Source: Methylovirgula ligni
GTDB taxonomy: Bacteria > Pseudomonadota > Alphaproteobacteria > Rhizobiales > Beijerinckiaceae
NCBI RefSeq assembly: GCF_004135935.1
Contig: NZ_CP025086.1
Location: forward strand, 2,542,001-2,606,000
Direction: 5' to 3'
DNA length: 64,000 nucleotides
Part shown: one piece after another, positions 1 to 8,652 of the stretch
Numbering within the stretch: the first letter of the stretch is position 1
Layout: the number at the start of each line of letters is the position of its first letter
The notes under the pieces: model-generated
Databases searched by the model: none
Told to the model about the DNA's origin: nothing
The model's input: only the letters and a program-made list of their open reading frames with translations
Translations under genes and position numbers: made by a program

Positions 1-2
1 CC

Positions 3-1115
3 CTCGACACCGACGGACCGACTATCGTCGAGGCGCCGCCCAGTGTGCTTGGCCTCGTCAACGACATGTGGATGCGGCCGGTCGGGGACATCGGAGCAGG
101 CGGACCGGATCAGGGTAAGGGCGGCAAGTACCTCTTCGTCCCGCCCGGCTATGCCGGCATCCTGCCGAAGACAGGCTATTTCATCGTCCGCATGCAGACT
201 TATGGCGGGTGGGTCTTCATCCGCGCACTGCTCGATCCGAGCGGCAACGCTGCTCCCGCCGAGGCGCTGCTGAAGCAGATGCGCATCTATCCGCTTTCCA
301 AGAAAGACGCGTCGCCGCAGATGACGTTCGTCGAGGCAAGCGGCAAACCATTCGACTCCATGCCGCCAAACGACATCCGCTATTTCGAGATGCTGGCCGA
401 TTTGATCGCGCGCGAGGACGCGCATGCGGTCGATCCGGAAGTCGCCGGGATGATGCGCGCCATCGGCATCGAGAAGGGCAAGCCCTTCGTACCGGACAGC
501 CGCTTGAGGTCTATCCTTGCGGAGGCTGCTCGGGTCGGAAGCTTCATGGCACAGGCCATCAGTTATGCCCCGCGTGAGCCCGAACGCGTCCGCCCCGGCT
601 CGCACTGGATGGCAGGGATTGCCGGCTACCCCACTTTCGCCGACGGGCGCAGCACACTCCTCGACGAAATGATCTACATGTCATGGTTCGCGACCGGCGC
701 GGCCAAGGCGATGGGAGCGCCCAAGCCAGGAACCGGTTCGCAATATGCCTGGACCTATTATGACGCGGCAGGAGAGTGGCTGCTCGGCGAGAAGAGCTAC
801 CGATTCCACATCTCGCCGCATCCGCCCGCCAAGGATTTCTGGTCGGTACTGGCCTACGACAACTGGACCCGCTCGATCCTGGCGAACGGCCAGAAGGTCG
901 CTGGCAAGAACTCCTACGACACGGCCATTCAAACCAATGCCGACAGCTCCATCGATATCTATTTCGGTCCGAACCCGCCGCCGGGCAAGGAAAGCAACTG
1001 GATCAGGACGATCCCCGGCAAGGGCTGGTTCGCGATGTTCCGCCTCTATGGGCCACTGCAGCCATGGTTCGACCGCACATGGACACCCGACGATATCACT
1101 GCCACAGCCCAATGA
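3..1115 (+). CDS. DUF1254/DUF1214 domain protein, 5' end outside window
   Basis: The frame is already open at base 3 and begins LDTDGPTIVEAPPSVLG, a conserved stretch of the DUF1254 domain, so the start codon and any signal peptide lie left of the window. The 370 visible residues cover the end of DUF1254 (GDIGAGGPDQGKGGKYLFV) and the C-terminal DUF1214 domain, ending with the PGKGWFAMFRLYGP-type motif. The family is usually periplasmic and has no established reaction. A full-length paralogue starts 50 bases downstream on the same strand, so the two are probably co-transcribed. Family assignment is secure; function is unknown. Confidence 0.85.
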   Translation, partial: LDTDGPTIVEAPPSVLGLVNDMWMRPVGDIGAGGPDQGKGGKYLFVPPGYAGILPKTGYFIVRMQTYGGWVFIRALLDPSGNAAPAEALLKQMRIYPLSKKDASPQMTFVEASGKPFDSMPPNDIRYFEMLADLIAREDAHAVDPEVAGMMRAIGIEKGKPFVPDSRLRSILAEAARVGSFMAQAISYAPREPERVRPGSHWMAGIAGYPTFADGRSTLLDEMIYMSWFATGAAKAMGAPKPGTGSQYAWTYYDAAGEWLLGEKSYRFHISPHPPAKDFWSVLAYDNWTRSILANGQKVAGKNSYDTAIQTNADSSIDIYFGPNPPPGKESNWIRTIPGKGWFAMFRLYGPLQPWFDRTWTPDDITATAQ

Positions 1116-1165
1116 GACAGAGGTCGGCGGGGACGGCCGCAGGACAGGAAACGGAGAAGGACACG

Positions 1166-2629
1166 ATGATACTCAGCCTTTGCAGAGCCGTTTCGATCGC
1201 AGCGCTCGTCGCGGCGCTCGGCGCCGCCATGCCGGCGCGTGCTCAAGCCCCGACCGTAGATACGCGGATTGGCTCTATTCCGCTGAAGTTCGGTCTGCCC
1301 GCCGATGCCGCAACCGTCGGCAGGCTCTATGACGAGATGGATTTCCAGCGGGCGAGCCAGGCTTATCTCTGGGCGCTCCCCATCGTCGGCTTCGCAGGCT
1401 GGCAGGATGCCCAGCGAAGTGTTTTCGGTGCGCGCGACATCGACATGGTTGTCTACGAGAGCGTCAAGGATAAGCTCGGCATCCTCACGGCCAACGCGAC
1501 GACGCCCTACATCGTCGGGATGCCGGATCTCTCGAGGACCGGCCCTCTCGTGATTGACTACCCCGCTGGTGCGACGGCCGGTGGCGTCGGCGATTTCTGG
1601 CAACGCCCCGTGACCGATATGGGCGAGACCGGCCCGGATAAGGGTAAGGGCGGCAAGTATCTGATTGTCGGGCCGGGACAGACCGAACCGAAGGATAAGA
1701 ACTACCGCATCGTCCGATCGCCGACGGTCAACATTTTCTTCGCCTTCCGTGTGCTTGATCCCGATCCGGGCAAGGCCAAGGACCTGATCTCCCGCGTGCG
1801 CATCTATCCCTATGCCGAGCGGGCGACGCCTAGCCAGACCCGCATTTTACGTCCCGAGGGCCGGGCTTGGACGCAGGTCCCGCCGAAGGGCATCACATTC
1901 TGGGAGCGTCTGAACGACATTCTCCAGCGCGAGCCGGTGATGGAGCGGGATCGCTTCTACATGGCGATGCTAAAGCCGCTCGGTATCGAGAAAGGCAAGG
2001 CGTTTAACCCGGATGCCCAGCAGAGGAAGCTTCTTGAAGAAGGGGCCAAGGTTGGCGAGTTGATGGCGCAATCCCTTGCCTTCGACAATCGCGATCCGAA
2101 TGCACGTTATCGGGCTGACGCGCGCTGGGAATATCTCTTCACCTTCGATCCAGGCCAAGACATCGGCAGCTATGCGCCGCTCGATGAGCGCACAGGCTAT
2201 TTCTACCAGGCGGTCACGACCAGCCGGGGTATGGTAACAAAGACGCCGGGAGTCGGCCAAGCCTATCTCGGTACGGCGCATGAAAAGGACGGTGCTTGGC
2301 TCGATGGCAGCAAGACCTACAAGCTGCACGTTCCTGCCAATGCGCCCGCGAAGCTGTTCTGGTCGCTTACGGTCTACGATACCGAGACGCGGGCATTTCT
2401 CGACAACACGCCGGATGGTATCGTCGATCGCTCGTCGCGCGCCGATCTGAAGAAGAACGCGGACGGTTCGGTCGACCTCATCATGAGCCCCAGCATACCG
2501 GCAGGGATGGAAAGCAACTGGATTCCGACCATTCCCGGCAAGGCATGGTTCGCGCTGTTCCGATTCTACGGGCCCACGGAAACGTATTTCAATCGCTCCT
2601 GGAAGCTTCCGGATATCGTGGCCGACTAG
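1166..2629 (+). CDS. Secreted DUF1254/DUF1214 domain protein
   Basis: This protein of 487 residues starts at ATG 1166, chosen because the codons that follow encode a clear signal peptide (CRAVSIAALVAALGAA, then PARAQA as a likely cleavage site). The open frame extends further upstream only through the preceding gene. An N-terminal DUF1254 domain (KGGKYLIVGPGQ) is followed by DUF1214 with PGKAWFALFRFYGP near the end. It is a paralogue of the gene just upstream and shares its motifs throughout. It is probably periplasmic with no known activity. A strong hairpin terminator follows 15 bases after the stop. Confidence 0.85.
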   Translation: MILSLCRAVSIAALVAALGAAMPARAQAPTVDTRIGSIPLKFGLPADAATVGRLYDEMDFQRASQAYLWALPIVGFAGWQDAQRSVFGARDIDMVVYESVKDKLGILTANATTPYIVGMPDLSRTGPLVIDYPAGATAGGVGDFWQRPVTDMGETGPDKGKGGKYLIVGPGQTEPKDKNYRIVRSPTVNIFFAFRVLDPDPGKAKDLISRVRIYPYAERATPSQTRILRPEGRAWTQVPPKGITFWERLNDILQREPVMERDRFYMAMLKPLGIEKGKAFNPDAQQRKLLEEGAKVGELMAQSLAFDNRDPNARYRADARWEYLFTFDPGQDIGSYAPLDERTGYFYQAVTTSRGMVTKTPGVGQAYLGTAHEKDGAWLDGSKTYKLHVPANAPAKLFWSLTVYDTETRAFLDNTPDGIVDRSSRADLKKNADGSVDLIMSPSIPAGMESNWIPTIPGKAWFALFRFYGPTETYFNRSWKLPDIVAD

Positions 2630-2644
2630 GCTCATGCAGCGATA

Positions 2645-2672
2645 CCGCGAGACGAGATCGTCTCGCGGTTTT
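2645..2672 (+). terminator. Rho-independent terminator after the DUF1254 pair
   Basis: A perfect 11-bp stem (CCGCGAGACGA with TCGTCTCGCGG) closes on two bases and is followed by TTTT. It lies 15 bases after the stop of the DUF1254 gene and is oriented to end that transcript. Confidence 0.85.
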
Positions 2673-2782
2673 CGCAAAGCCTGTTTCGCGCCGTTCTTCC
2701 GATCAGGCTAGGGCACGAGCCTCGCGCTGGTCGGCGCCTAACGTGGCCGCCGGCGAGCCCGCTGCCCACACTCACCCAGCTG

Positions 2783-3217
2783 CTAGTTCGCTGACGGCTT
2801 TTGCTCAACGTCTTCCGGAATCTCCTGTCTTAGTTTTGGCCCTTCGCTGAGCCGGCGACCGAGTGCCACCATGAAATTATCCCATCGTTCGCCGGCTTTT
2901 GCGCGTGCGGCCTGGGCGGCAGGTTGCGGAAGCGGGGGCGTCGTGGTGAGCCAGAAGCGAATGAACAGCGCCAGGGTCTCAACATTGATCCCGACATCAC
3001 GTTCGAGCCGCGCGAGTCTGCGATCTTGCTGGTCGAGCCGTTTGGCGATGGCCGCTTCGCGTTGCTCATCAGCATCCGGCGATAGGAACGAGCCGATGGC
3101 GGCTTCTGCAATGGCTGAGATCGGCAGCTCGCGCCGGGCGGCGTAGGCAGCAAGTGTCTTCATGACATTTGGATCGAGATAGACAGATATCTGCGATTTC
3201 TTCATGCGAGTGGTCAT
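2783..3217 (-). CDS. CopG-like ribbon-helix-helix protein of a conjugation module
   Basis: This 144-residue protein has an N-terminal ribbon-helix-helix-like segment (KKSQISVYLDPNVMKTLAAY) and a coiled-coil-prone middle (EAAIAKRLDQQDRRLARLE). The start at 3217 follows a GAGG ribosome site at normal spacing; a second ATG lies four codons in. In alphaproteobacterial integrative conjugative elements a CopG-family gene sits between traG and trbB, and here it directly follows traG. The expected trbB and the rest of the mating-pair genes are absent: DUF1254 genes occupy that side. It may be an orphan remnant. Its DNA target is unknown. Confidence 0.7.
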   Translation of the reverse strand: MTTRMKKSQISVYLDPNVMKTLAAYAARRELPISAIAEAAIGSFLSPDADEQREAAIAKRLDQQDRRLARLERDVGINVETLALFIRFWLTTTPPLPQPAAQAARAKAGERWDNFMVALGRRLSEGPKLRQEIPEDVEQKPSAN

Positions 3218-3224
3218 CAGTGCC

Positions 3225-5254
3225 TCACATGCCGAGATCGTCGCCGTGATCGAGCGAAGCCTGGCGTGCAACGCCCTGCATGATTGCGTTCATGCGGTTG
3301 AACCGGGCTGGATCGTTAACGGCGGCGTCGTCGACGTCCGGATTAAATTCGTTATCGAGCGGTTCTTTCTTTTCGACAGGCTTCGCTTGGGAGAGTTCGG
3401 CCTGATGCCGATACCCGGACTCGGTTGGATCGCCATGATCGAAATCGGTGGCGATTTCGAGCAGCGCTTCAACATTGGGCCGCGGTGGCAATGATCGGTT
3501 CGTCCAGTCGTCGGACCGTTCCGGTTCAGGTCGAGTCAGATTTGGCGGCGAAAGGATTCGTTCTCGGAAACGTTCGTCTTCATAGTACCGCGCCTTCTTG
3601 GCGCGGATGGACGGCGACCCGGAGATCATGACGATTTCATCAGCGGATGGCAGCTGCATGATCTCGCCGGGCGTCAAAAGCGGCCGCGAGGTCTCGGTGC
3701 GCGAAACCATCAGATGGCCGAGCCAGGGCGAGAGGCGGTGGCCCGCGTAATTGCGCATGGCGCGCAATTCCGTCGCGGTGCCGAGCGAATCGGAGACGCG
3801 CTTGGCGGTTCGCTCGTCGTTGGTCGCGAATGAGACACGGACATGGCAATTATCCAGGATCGCATTGTTCGGGCCATAGGCCTTCTCGATCTGGTTCAGG
3901 CTCTGGGCGATCAGGAAGCTCTTCAAGCCATAGCCCGCCATGAAGGCGAGGGCGCTCTCGAAAAAATCGAGCCTCCCCAACGCTGGAAACTCATCCAGCA
4001 TGAGAACAGCCGCTGCCGCGTGGCCTTGGTGTTGAGGTCTTCTGTGAGCCGGCGGCCGACCTGATTGAGGATGAGGCGGATGAGCGGCTTCGTCCGGCTG
4101 ATATCTGAGGGCGGCACGACGAGATAGAGAGTCGTCGGTCGTCTGTCTCCGACGATGTCGCTGATGCGCCAGTCGCAACGCCGCGTGACCGCGGCGACGA
4201 CGGGATCTCGATAGAGCCCGAGAAAGCTCATGGCCGTCGAGAGCACGCCCGATCTTTCATTCGGCGATTTGTTGAGGAGTTCGCGCGCAGCGCTCGCGAT
4301 GACAGGATGGGGGCCGGCGTCGCCGAGATGCGCCGTCTGCATCATGGCTGAGAGCGTTGCCTCGATCGGCCGCTTAGGATCGGAAAGGAAGGCCGCGACG
4401 CCTGCGAGCGTCTTGTCGGCTTCGGCATAGAGGGCGTGCAGGATCACGCCGACGAGCAGAGCATGGCTCGTCTTTTCCCAATGGTTGCGGCGTTCGAGCG
4501 AGCCTCCCGGATCGACCAATATGTCGGCGATGTTCTGGACGTCGCGGACCTCCCATTCGCCGCGCCGGACTTCGAGTAGCGGATTGTAGGCCGCGGACTC
4601 CGGATTGGTTGGATCGAAGAGCAGGACGCGGCCGTGCTTTGCACGGAAACCAGCGGTGAGCTGCCAGTTCTCACCCTTGATATCGTGGACTATGGCCGAG
4701 CCCGGCCAGGTGAGCAGGGTCGGGACGACGAGGCCGACGCCTTTGCCGCTCCGCGTCGGCGCGAAGCAAAGCACATGCTCGGGGCCGTCGTGGCGGAGAT
4801 AGCTATGTTCGTATCGGCCGAGCACCACGCCATCGGGACCAAGCAACCCGGCGGCTTTGACTTCGTTCGGGCGCGCCCAACGGGCAGATCCATAGGTTGA
4901 AACGGTCCGGGCTTCGCGCGCGCGCCAGACCGATAGAGCGATCGCGACGACGATCGAGATCAGTCCGCCGGAGGCAGCGATCGCGCCACCTTCAACGAAA
5001 ATGCGCGGCGCATAGGCGTCGAAGGAAAACCACCACCAAAAGAAAGCCGGCGGTAGATAAAAGGCAAAGCCGAAGATCGCAAACCAGGGCCGCCCAAGTT
5101 CGGGCTGAAAACCCAGGCGCCAAGCCGTCCACTCTGTTGCCGCCCAGGTCATCATCACTACGATCAGACAAACGATGACGATCTGACCCCAGAGGATTTT
5201 GGCGACCGACGCGCTCTTGCCCAAGGGCGCCGGGGAGGGAAGAGAATGCGTCAT
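3225..5254 (-). pseudogene. traG: traG/VirD4-type coupling protein, frameshifted
   Basis: This is a type IV coupling protein that would link the relaxosome to the mating channel at the inner membrane. From ATG 5254 the first frame shows two N-terminal membrane segments, the domain beginning STYGSARWA, and Walker A (APTRSGKG). It then loses homology at about 4007. The adjacent frame resumes exactly with Walker B (VLMLDEFPALG) and continues to 3225 with the usual C-terminal part (FLIAQSLNQIEKAYG). One inserted base at about 4006/4007 would restore a single ~675-codon gene, so I infer a one-base deletion. The start overlaps the stop of the relaxase remnant by ATGA. It is non-functional unless the frameshift is a sequencing error. 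Confidence 0.85.
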
Positions 5255-5388
5255 AGGCCCAGTCCTCGCCGCCGGCCAAAACTCCAGTCGATGCCGCCGT
5301 CGCCGCGAGCGATTCCAGAAACGTGGCGGCCGAGTTGCTTTTCGAGAGAGGGCGACCAGGGTACGAGCTGAAAGCCGAGCCCTGCTGT
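5251..5388 (-). pseudogene. C-terminal scar of a DUF3363-type relaxase
   Basis: On the minus strand a frame open from 5388 to the TGA at 5251 encodes GLGFQLVPW, then EKQLGRHVSG, and ends GGIDWSFGRRRGLGL. This is the hallmark C-terminus of the relaxase/DUF3363 proteins that precede traG in alphaproteobacterial conjugative elements. Homology ends abruptly upstream of about 5382, and an in-frame stop lies at 5389-5391. Only about 45 codons remain. The stop overlaps the traG start (ATGA), as in an intact operon. The break marks one edge of the deletion that removed the relaxase. Confidence 0.75.
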
Positions 5389-5647
5389 TCAAGAAGGCTC
5401 TGGCCATTGCGATATTGGTGATCAGAAGGGCAGCCGGGACCGTTTAAATTGGCCTCAGATCAGAATGACATGAAGGTGCCAATAATCTGATCGAAAGCGA
5501 TGCAGCTGGCGCATTATGCAGCGAAGATCGCCGTGAGCGTCGCACTCTACGAATCCGCTTAAGACTTTCGCAATCGGCTATCTTCAAATTGCTGGCCGGG
5601 AAGTTCTGCACGACGGCGATGTTCACTTTGCCTTCGATTATGGCTCA

Positions 5648-6838
5648 TTGCTTACGGCATTCACCATATCAGGGGTGGGCCTCGGAATTACCTTCTTCTC
5701 GAACTGGCTGGTCACCAGGTCCGAGAAATTCCTGATAAATTGGGGAATTACCGTTACGCTTCTGACAATCGGGGCCCTAATATATGGGTTCTATACAGAG
5801 TTCCCGTCCCCGCTTATCGGGGCCGTCGCCTATACAATTCTCGTATTTGGCCTGTCCTTAGTATGGGGCGTTAGCCGTGAATTCAGGTGCGGCACGCTTC
5901 CGCATCGGGCTGTGTTTACCATCGCTTCATACGCTTCGGTCGCCGTGGGGCTGCCGATGCTGATCGGTTTTGACGGAATTTCCTATATCTTTCTCAACTT
6001 TGTCGCCCTTGCGATCCTTCTGTCGACGGCGCGGGACTACTGGCTCAGCCGCGCGGAGGCGCCCCTGTCGATAGGGGTGCTGTCGTCCTTCTATATTCTG
6101 ATAGCCGCTTCTTTCATACCGTGCGCCGTCATGCTGCTGCAAAGCAGAGATTGGCATTTGGGACATGCGCCTTCAAACTGGGCAGAGGACCTTAACATCG
6201 GCGTATCGCTAGCCGGCCTCGTCGGGATTGGCGCTATTTCGCTGATGCTCAATCAAGTCCGTGTCGCGCGTGGCCATAAGATTGATGCTGAAACGGACGT
6301 GTTGACAGGACTGTTCAATCGCCGCGCCCTATTTGTGCGCGCAACCGCGATCCTCAATTCATCCGCGGCCTTCATCATCTTCGACATAGATTGCTTTAAA
6401 GAAATCAACGATCTTCACGGTCACCTCAAGGGCGATGAAGTGCTGCGCGCCTTTGGACAGATCCTAAAGGAATGCTCTCGCGCGGAGGATTTAGCCGTTA
6501 GACTCGGCGGTGAGGAGTTCGCGCTCGCCTTGCCTCGTTCCACGATGGCTACCGCGATCAATGTTGCCGAGCGCATTTGTACCTATTTTTCTCAGCGCCA
6601 ATTTGATTCAGCTTCTGGCGAGTTCTGCAGCACTGTAAGCGGGGGGATATCGTGCGTCGAAGGCAAGAGCGATAATCTTGAGGTGTTGCTCCATCGTGCC
6701 GACGAGGCCCTTTATATGGCAAAACGCACCGGGAAAAATCGTGTCGCTGTTCGCGGTCATCCAGAAGAATGTGAATTGTCGTCGAAGGAGCAGCACACCA
6801 GAAATCGGGCCGATGCATTGAATCAGGCCGTCAACTAA
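5648..6838 (+). CDS. Membrane diguanylate cyclase (GGDEF)
   Basis: The N-terminal half (about residues 1-205) is a multi-pass membrane region. The C-terminal half is a GGDEF domain that makes cyclic di-GMP from two GTP. The signature is LGGEEF, preceded by RAED exactly five residues upstream, a match to the RxxD product-inhibition site. DVLTGLFNRRAL marks the domain start. The start is uncertain: the only in-frame candidate near the N-terminus is TTG 5648, and the frame stays open back to 5537 with no ATG or GTG. The gene begins about 260 bases from the relaxase scar, so its true start may have been lost in that rearrangement. Confidence 0.8.
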   Translation: MLTAFTISGVGLGITFFSNWLVTRSEKFLINWGITVTLLTIGALIYGFYTEFPSPLIGAVAYTILVFGLSLVWGVSREFRCGTLPHRAVFTIASYASVAVGLPMLIGFDGISYIFLNFVALAILLSTARDYWLSRAEAPLSIGVLSSFYILIAASFIPCAVMLLQSRDWHLGHAPSNWAEDLNIGVSLAGLVGIGAISLMLNQVRVARGHKIDAETDVLTGLFNRRALFVRATAILNSSAAFIIFDIDCFKEINDLHGHLKGDEVLRAFGQILKECSRAEDLAVRLGGEEFALALPRSTMATAINVAERICTYFSQRQFDSASGEFCSTVSGGISCVEGKSDNLEVLLHRADEALYMAKRTGKNRVAVRGHPEECELSSKEQHTRNRADALNQAVN

Positions 6839-7277
6839 AATCATTGATCCGTTTCAGCGAGAATCTGCCTTGAATGGGATTCCTTCCGGAATATTGGGAA
6901 GTTTAAAAAGCATGCCTAGGTGCGGCTCACTTCAATACTGATTTATAGCCCTAACAAAATCCGCGTCGAGGCAGGAAAGATCAATTGCAAGAGCTGTTAG
7001 AGTGATGCCTATGCCGATGTCTGCTTCGGAGAGACGGAGGACAGACGTCAAACGGCTGAGATGGGCGCTTAGCAGTCGTTAGAATGCTAGGGAGGGCAGG
7101 AAAGCAGCTCAGTGCGTTTGTCTCAATGTTCACTATGAGATCTGTTAGGGCAGGGCGATGGTTTTCATCCAATGACCGTTTCGCGCCCATTTGCGTCATC
7201 CAGCAGAATCTAGGCACATCCCATAAGCGGACATCTGTGCAGTCAAGTGACGCAGCTCATTGCACCAAAAGCGCACG
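6839..7277. other. Intergenic stretch without a supported gene
   Basis: These 439 bases separate the convergent diguanylate cyclase and metallopeptidase genes. The short open frames in both strands show no recognisable domain or ribosome site. I see no tRNA and no clear hairpin terminator. It could be degraded mobile DNA. Confidence 0.5.
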
Positions 7278-8156
7278 CTAGCGGAACCGCAGGGTCCATC
7301 GCTCGATGAGATCGTCCTCGTCTGCCTCAGCCTCGTCTTCTTCTTCGCGCCCGATCACGTCGGACGAAAGAACGGTCAGGATCTTGCCGTATCCTCCGAG
7401 GCCGACCGACTCTTCGGAGACGGCCGCCTTCGTCGTTCCGCCGAGCCAGTCGCGCACGTCGGCCTCCTCGGCCACTGCCGCGCCAGCGCGCACTTGATCC
7501 GGGGCATCCGCGAGCCGCGCGGTGGCGGTGCCCGCAGGGAGCCTCGTGCCTTTCCTTAGCCATAAAAGCTTCGGCAGTGTCTTCATTGCATCCGACATGA
7601 AGCAATAGTCGATGACCCCGCCGGTGCTGACGACGACCGCAATGGCGGCGCGGCTCAGTTCGGCATAGCGGATCGCGGTCGCGGTGCGCGATGTGATGCA
7701 GCGGGCGGCAAGAGCGTCCACGGTCGCGAGCCCCGGCTCGTGATTCTCCAATTCCTTGCGGAACGGTGTTTCGGGCATGAGCAGCCCGGCGGCGAAATGA
7801 TCTGCCTCCAGCTCGTAAGGGTCCGCCGTGACGAACCCAGCGTGCGAGACATGCACGCCCGTTTGCAACAGCTGATCGATATGACCTTCGAGAAAGTAGT
7901 GCCCGAGTTCGTGGCTCACGCTGAAACGCTGAAAGCCTTCGCTGGCAATATGCGTCGCATAGATGATGCCGAAGCTGTTGCCGTGGCGGAGCAGCATGCC
8001 CGAGACGCCGTCATGCGTTTCGGGCTTGCCCTCGATGGTGATGTCGCGGCTGGCGGCGAGGGCGAAGGGATCGACTGGCAAGGTCGTGATGCCCTCGTCT
8101 TTGAGCAGGGCTTCGGCGCTGCGCCGCGCGATCATGAGGCGGAACGGCCGGCTCAA
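7278..8156 (-). CDS. capP: CapP-like ImmA/IrrE metallopeptidase (CBASS regulator)
   Basis: This 292-residue protein is a zinc metallopeptidase of the ImmA/IrrE family. The HExxH motif is HELGH at residues 82-86, with the downstream acidic ligand region ELEADHFA (about 115-122). The last third is a separate region ending in an acid-rich stretch (EEEDEAEADEDD). It starts at ATG 8156, overlapping the stop of the HTH gene by four bases, so the two are translationally coupled. A protease paired with a HTH repressor and divergent from a CD-NTase operon matches the published CapH/CapP pair, in which CapP cleaves CapH to derepress CBASS. The exact role here is inferred from that arrangement. Confidence 0.8.
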   Translation of the reverse strand: MSRPFRLMIARRSAEALLKDEGITTLPVDPFALAASRDITIEGKPETHDGVSGMLLRHGNSFGIIYATHIASEGFQRFSVSHELGHYFLEGHIDQLLQTGVHVSHAGFVTADPYELEADHFAAGLLMPETPFRKELENHEPGLATVDALAARCITSRTATAIRYAELSRAAIAVVVSTGGVIDYCFMSDAMKTLPKLLWLRKGTRLPAGTATARLADAPDQVRAGAAVAEEADVRDWLGGTTKAAVSEESVGLGGYGKILTVLSSDVIGREEEDEAEADEDDLIERWTLRFR

Positions 8157-8509
8157 GAAGCCTTGTCCTTCTTGCTGCTGCGCTTCGCGAGCATCTTCAG
8201 GAAGTCTTTCGCGATCTCCCGGTCGCTTCCGCTCAGCTTGGCCACGTCGCGGAACAAGGGATCGCCGGCCTCGGCGAGTTCGGGATCATCGACGCGGCCC
8301 AGCAGGTAGTCCGTGGTAATCTCCAGCGCGATGGCGAGCTTGCGCAGTGAGTCGAAGGACGGCTTGCGCGTGCCGGCTTCGAAATGGGCAATGGTAGTCG
8401 CGGGCATCTTTGCCAGGTCCGCCAATTGCTCCTGTTTGTAGTCCCTCATTTCGCGCGCCTCTCGCAGGCGCTTACGGAAAATGTCCGAGGGGGACGGCTC
8501 TTCGTTCAT
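8153..8509 (-). CDS. capH: CapH-like XRE-family repressor (CBASS regulator)
   Basis: This 118-residue protein has an N-terminal XRE helix-turn-helix (residues about 10-65: RLREAREMRDYKQEQLADLA and TTIAHFEAGTRKPSFDSL) and a helical C-terminal part ending in lysines. ATG 8509 was chosen because upstream in-frame codons run through the promoter region and lack HTH similarity. The gene is divergent from the CD-NTase gene across 143 bases containing a promoter flanked by inverted repeats, its likely operator. Co-translation with the ImmA-like protease suggests a CapH/CapP switch, with repression relieved by cleavage. A generic phage-type repressor is the alternative; the CBASS neighbourhood makes that less likely. 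Confidence 0.8.
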   Translation of the reverse strand: MNEEPSPSDIFRKRLREAREMRDYKQEQLADLAKMPATTIAHFEAGTRKPSFDSLRKLAIALEITTDYLLGRVDDPELAEAGDPLFRDVAKLSGSDREIAKDFLKMLAKRSSKKDKAS

Positions 8510-8525
8510 GTCGTCTCCGGCAAGT

Positions 8526-8573
8526 TTGACTTGACGGGTTTTTCGCCCGTCCCATATAATGTGAGTCAAGTTT
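8526..8573 (+). promoter_or_regulatory. CBASS operon promoter with flanking dyad operators
   Basis: On the plus strand TTGACG (8531-8536) and TATAAT (8555-8560) stand 18 bases apart, a near-consensus sigma-70 promoter aimed at the CD-NTase gene. Two inverted repeats overlay it: ACTTGAC (8529-8535) with GTCAAGT (8565-8571), which flanks the whole core, and GACGGG (8533-8538) with CCCGTC (8546-8551) inside the spacer. A dimeric repressor such as the divergent HTH protein would block the promoter by binding here. Operator function is inferred. Confidence 0.65.
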
Positions 8574-8652
8574 CTCATGTCGTCCCCGACATGTGCAAGC
8601 AAAACCCTCGCCGGCCGGGCGACCGGCCGCGGCAGCGCCAAGGAGCGACGCC

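Noticed and set aside
776-1165. Longer N-terminus for the second DUF1254 gene
   Set aside because: The extension lies within the preceding gene in another frame and would bury the signal peptide that starts at 1166.
5263-5407. N-terminal extension of TraG to 5407
   Set aside because: The residues encoded are Arg-rich and lie antiparallel to no TraG homology; another frame of the same strand encodes the relaxase tail, and ATG 5254 overlaps its stop.
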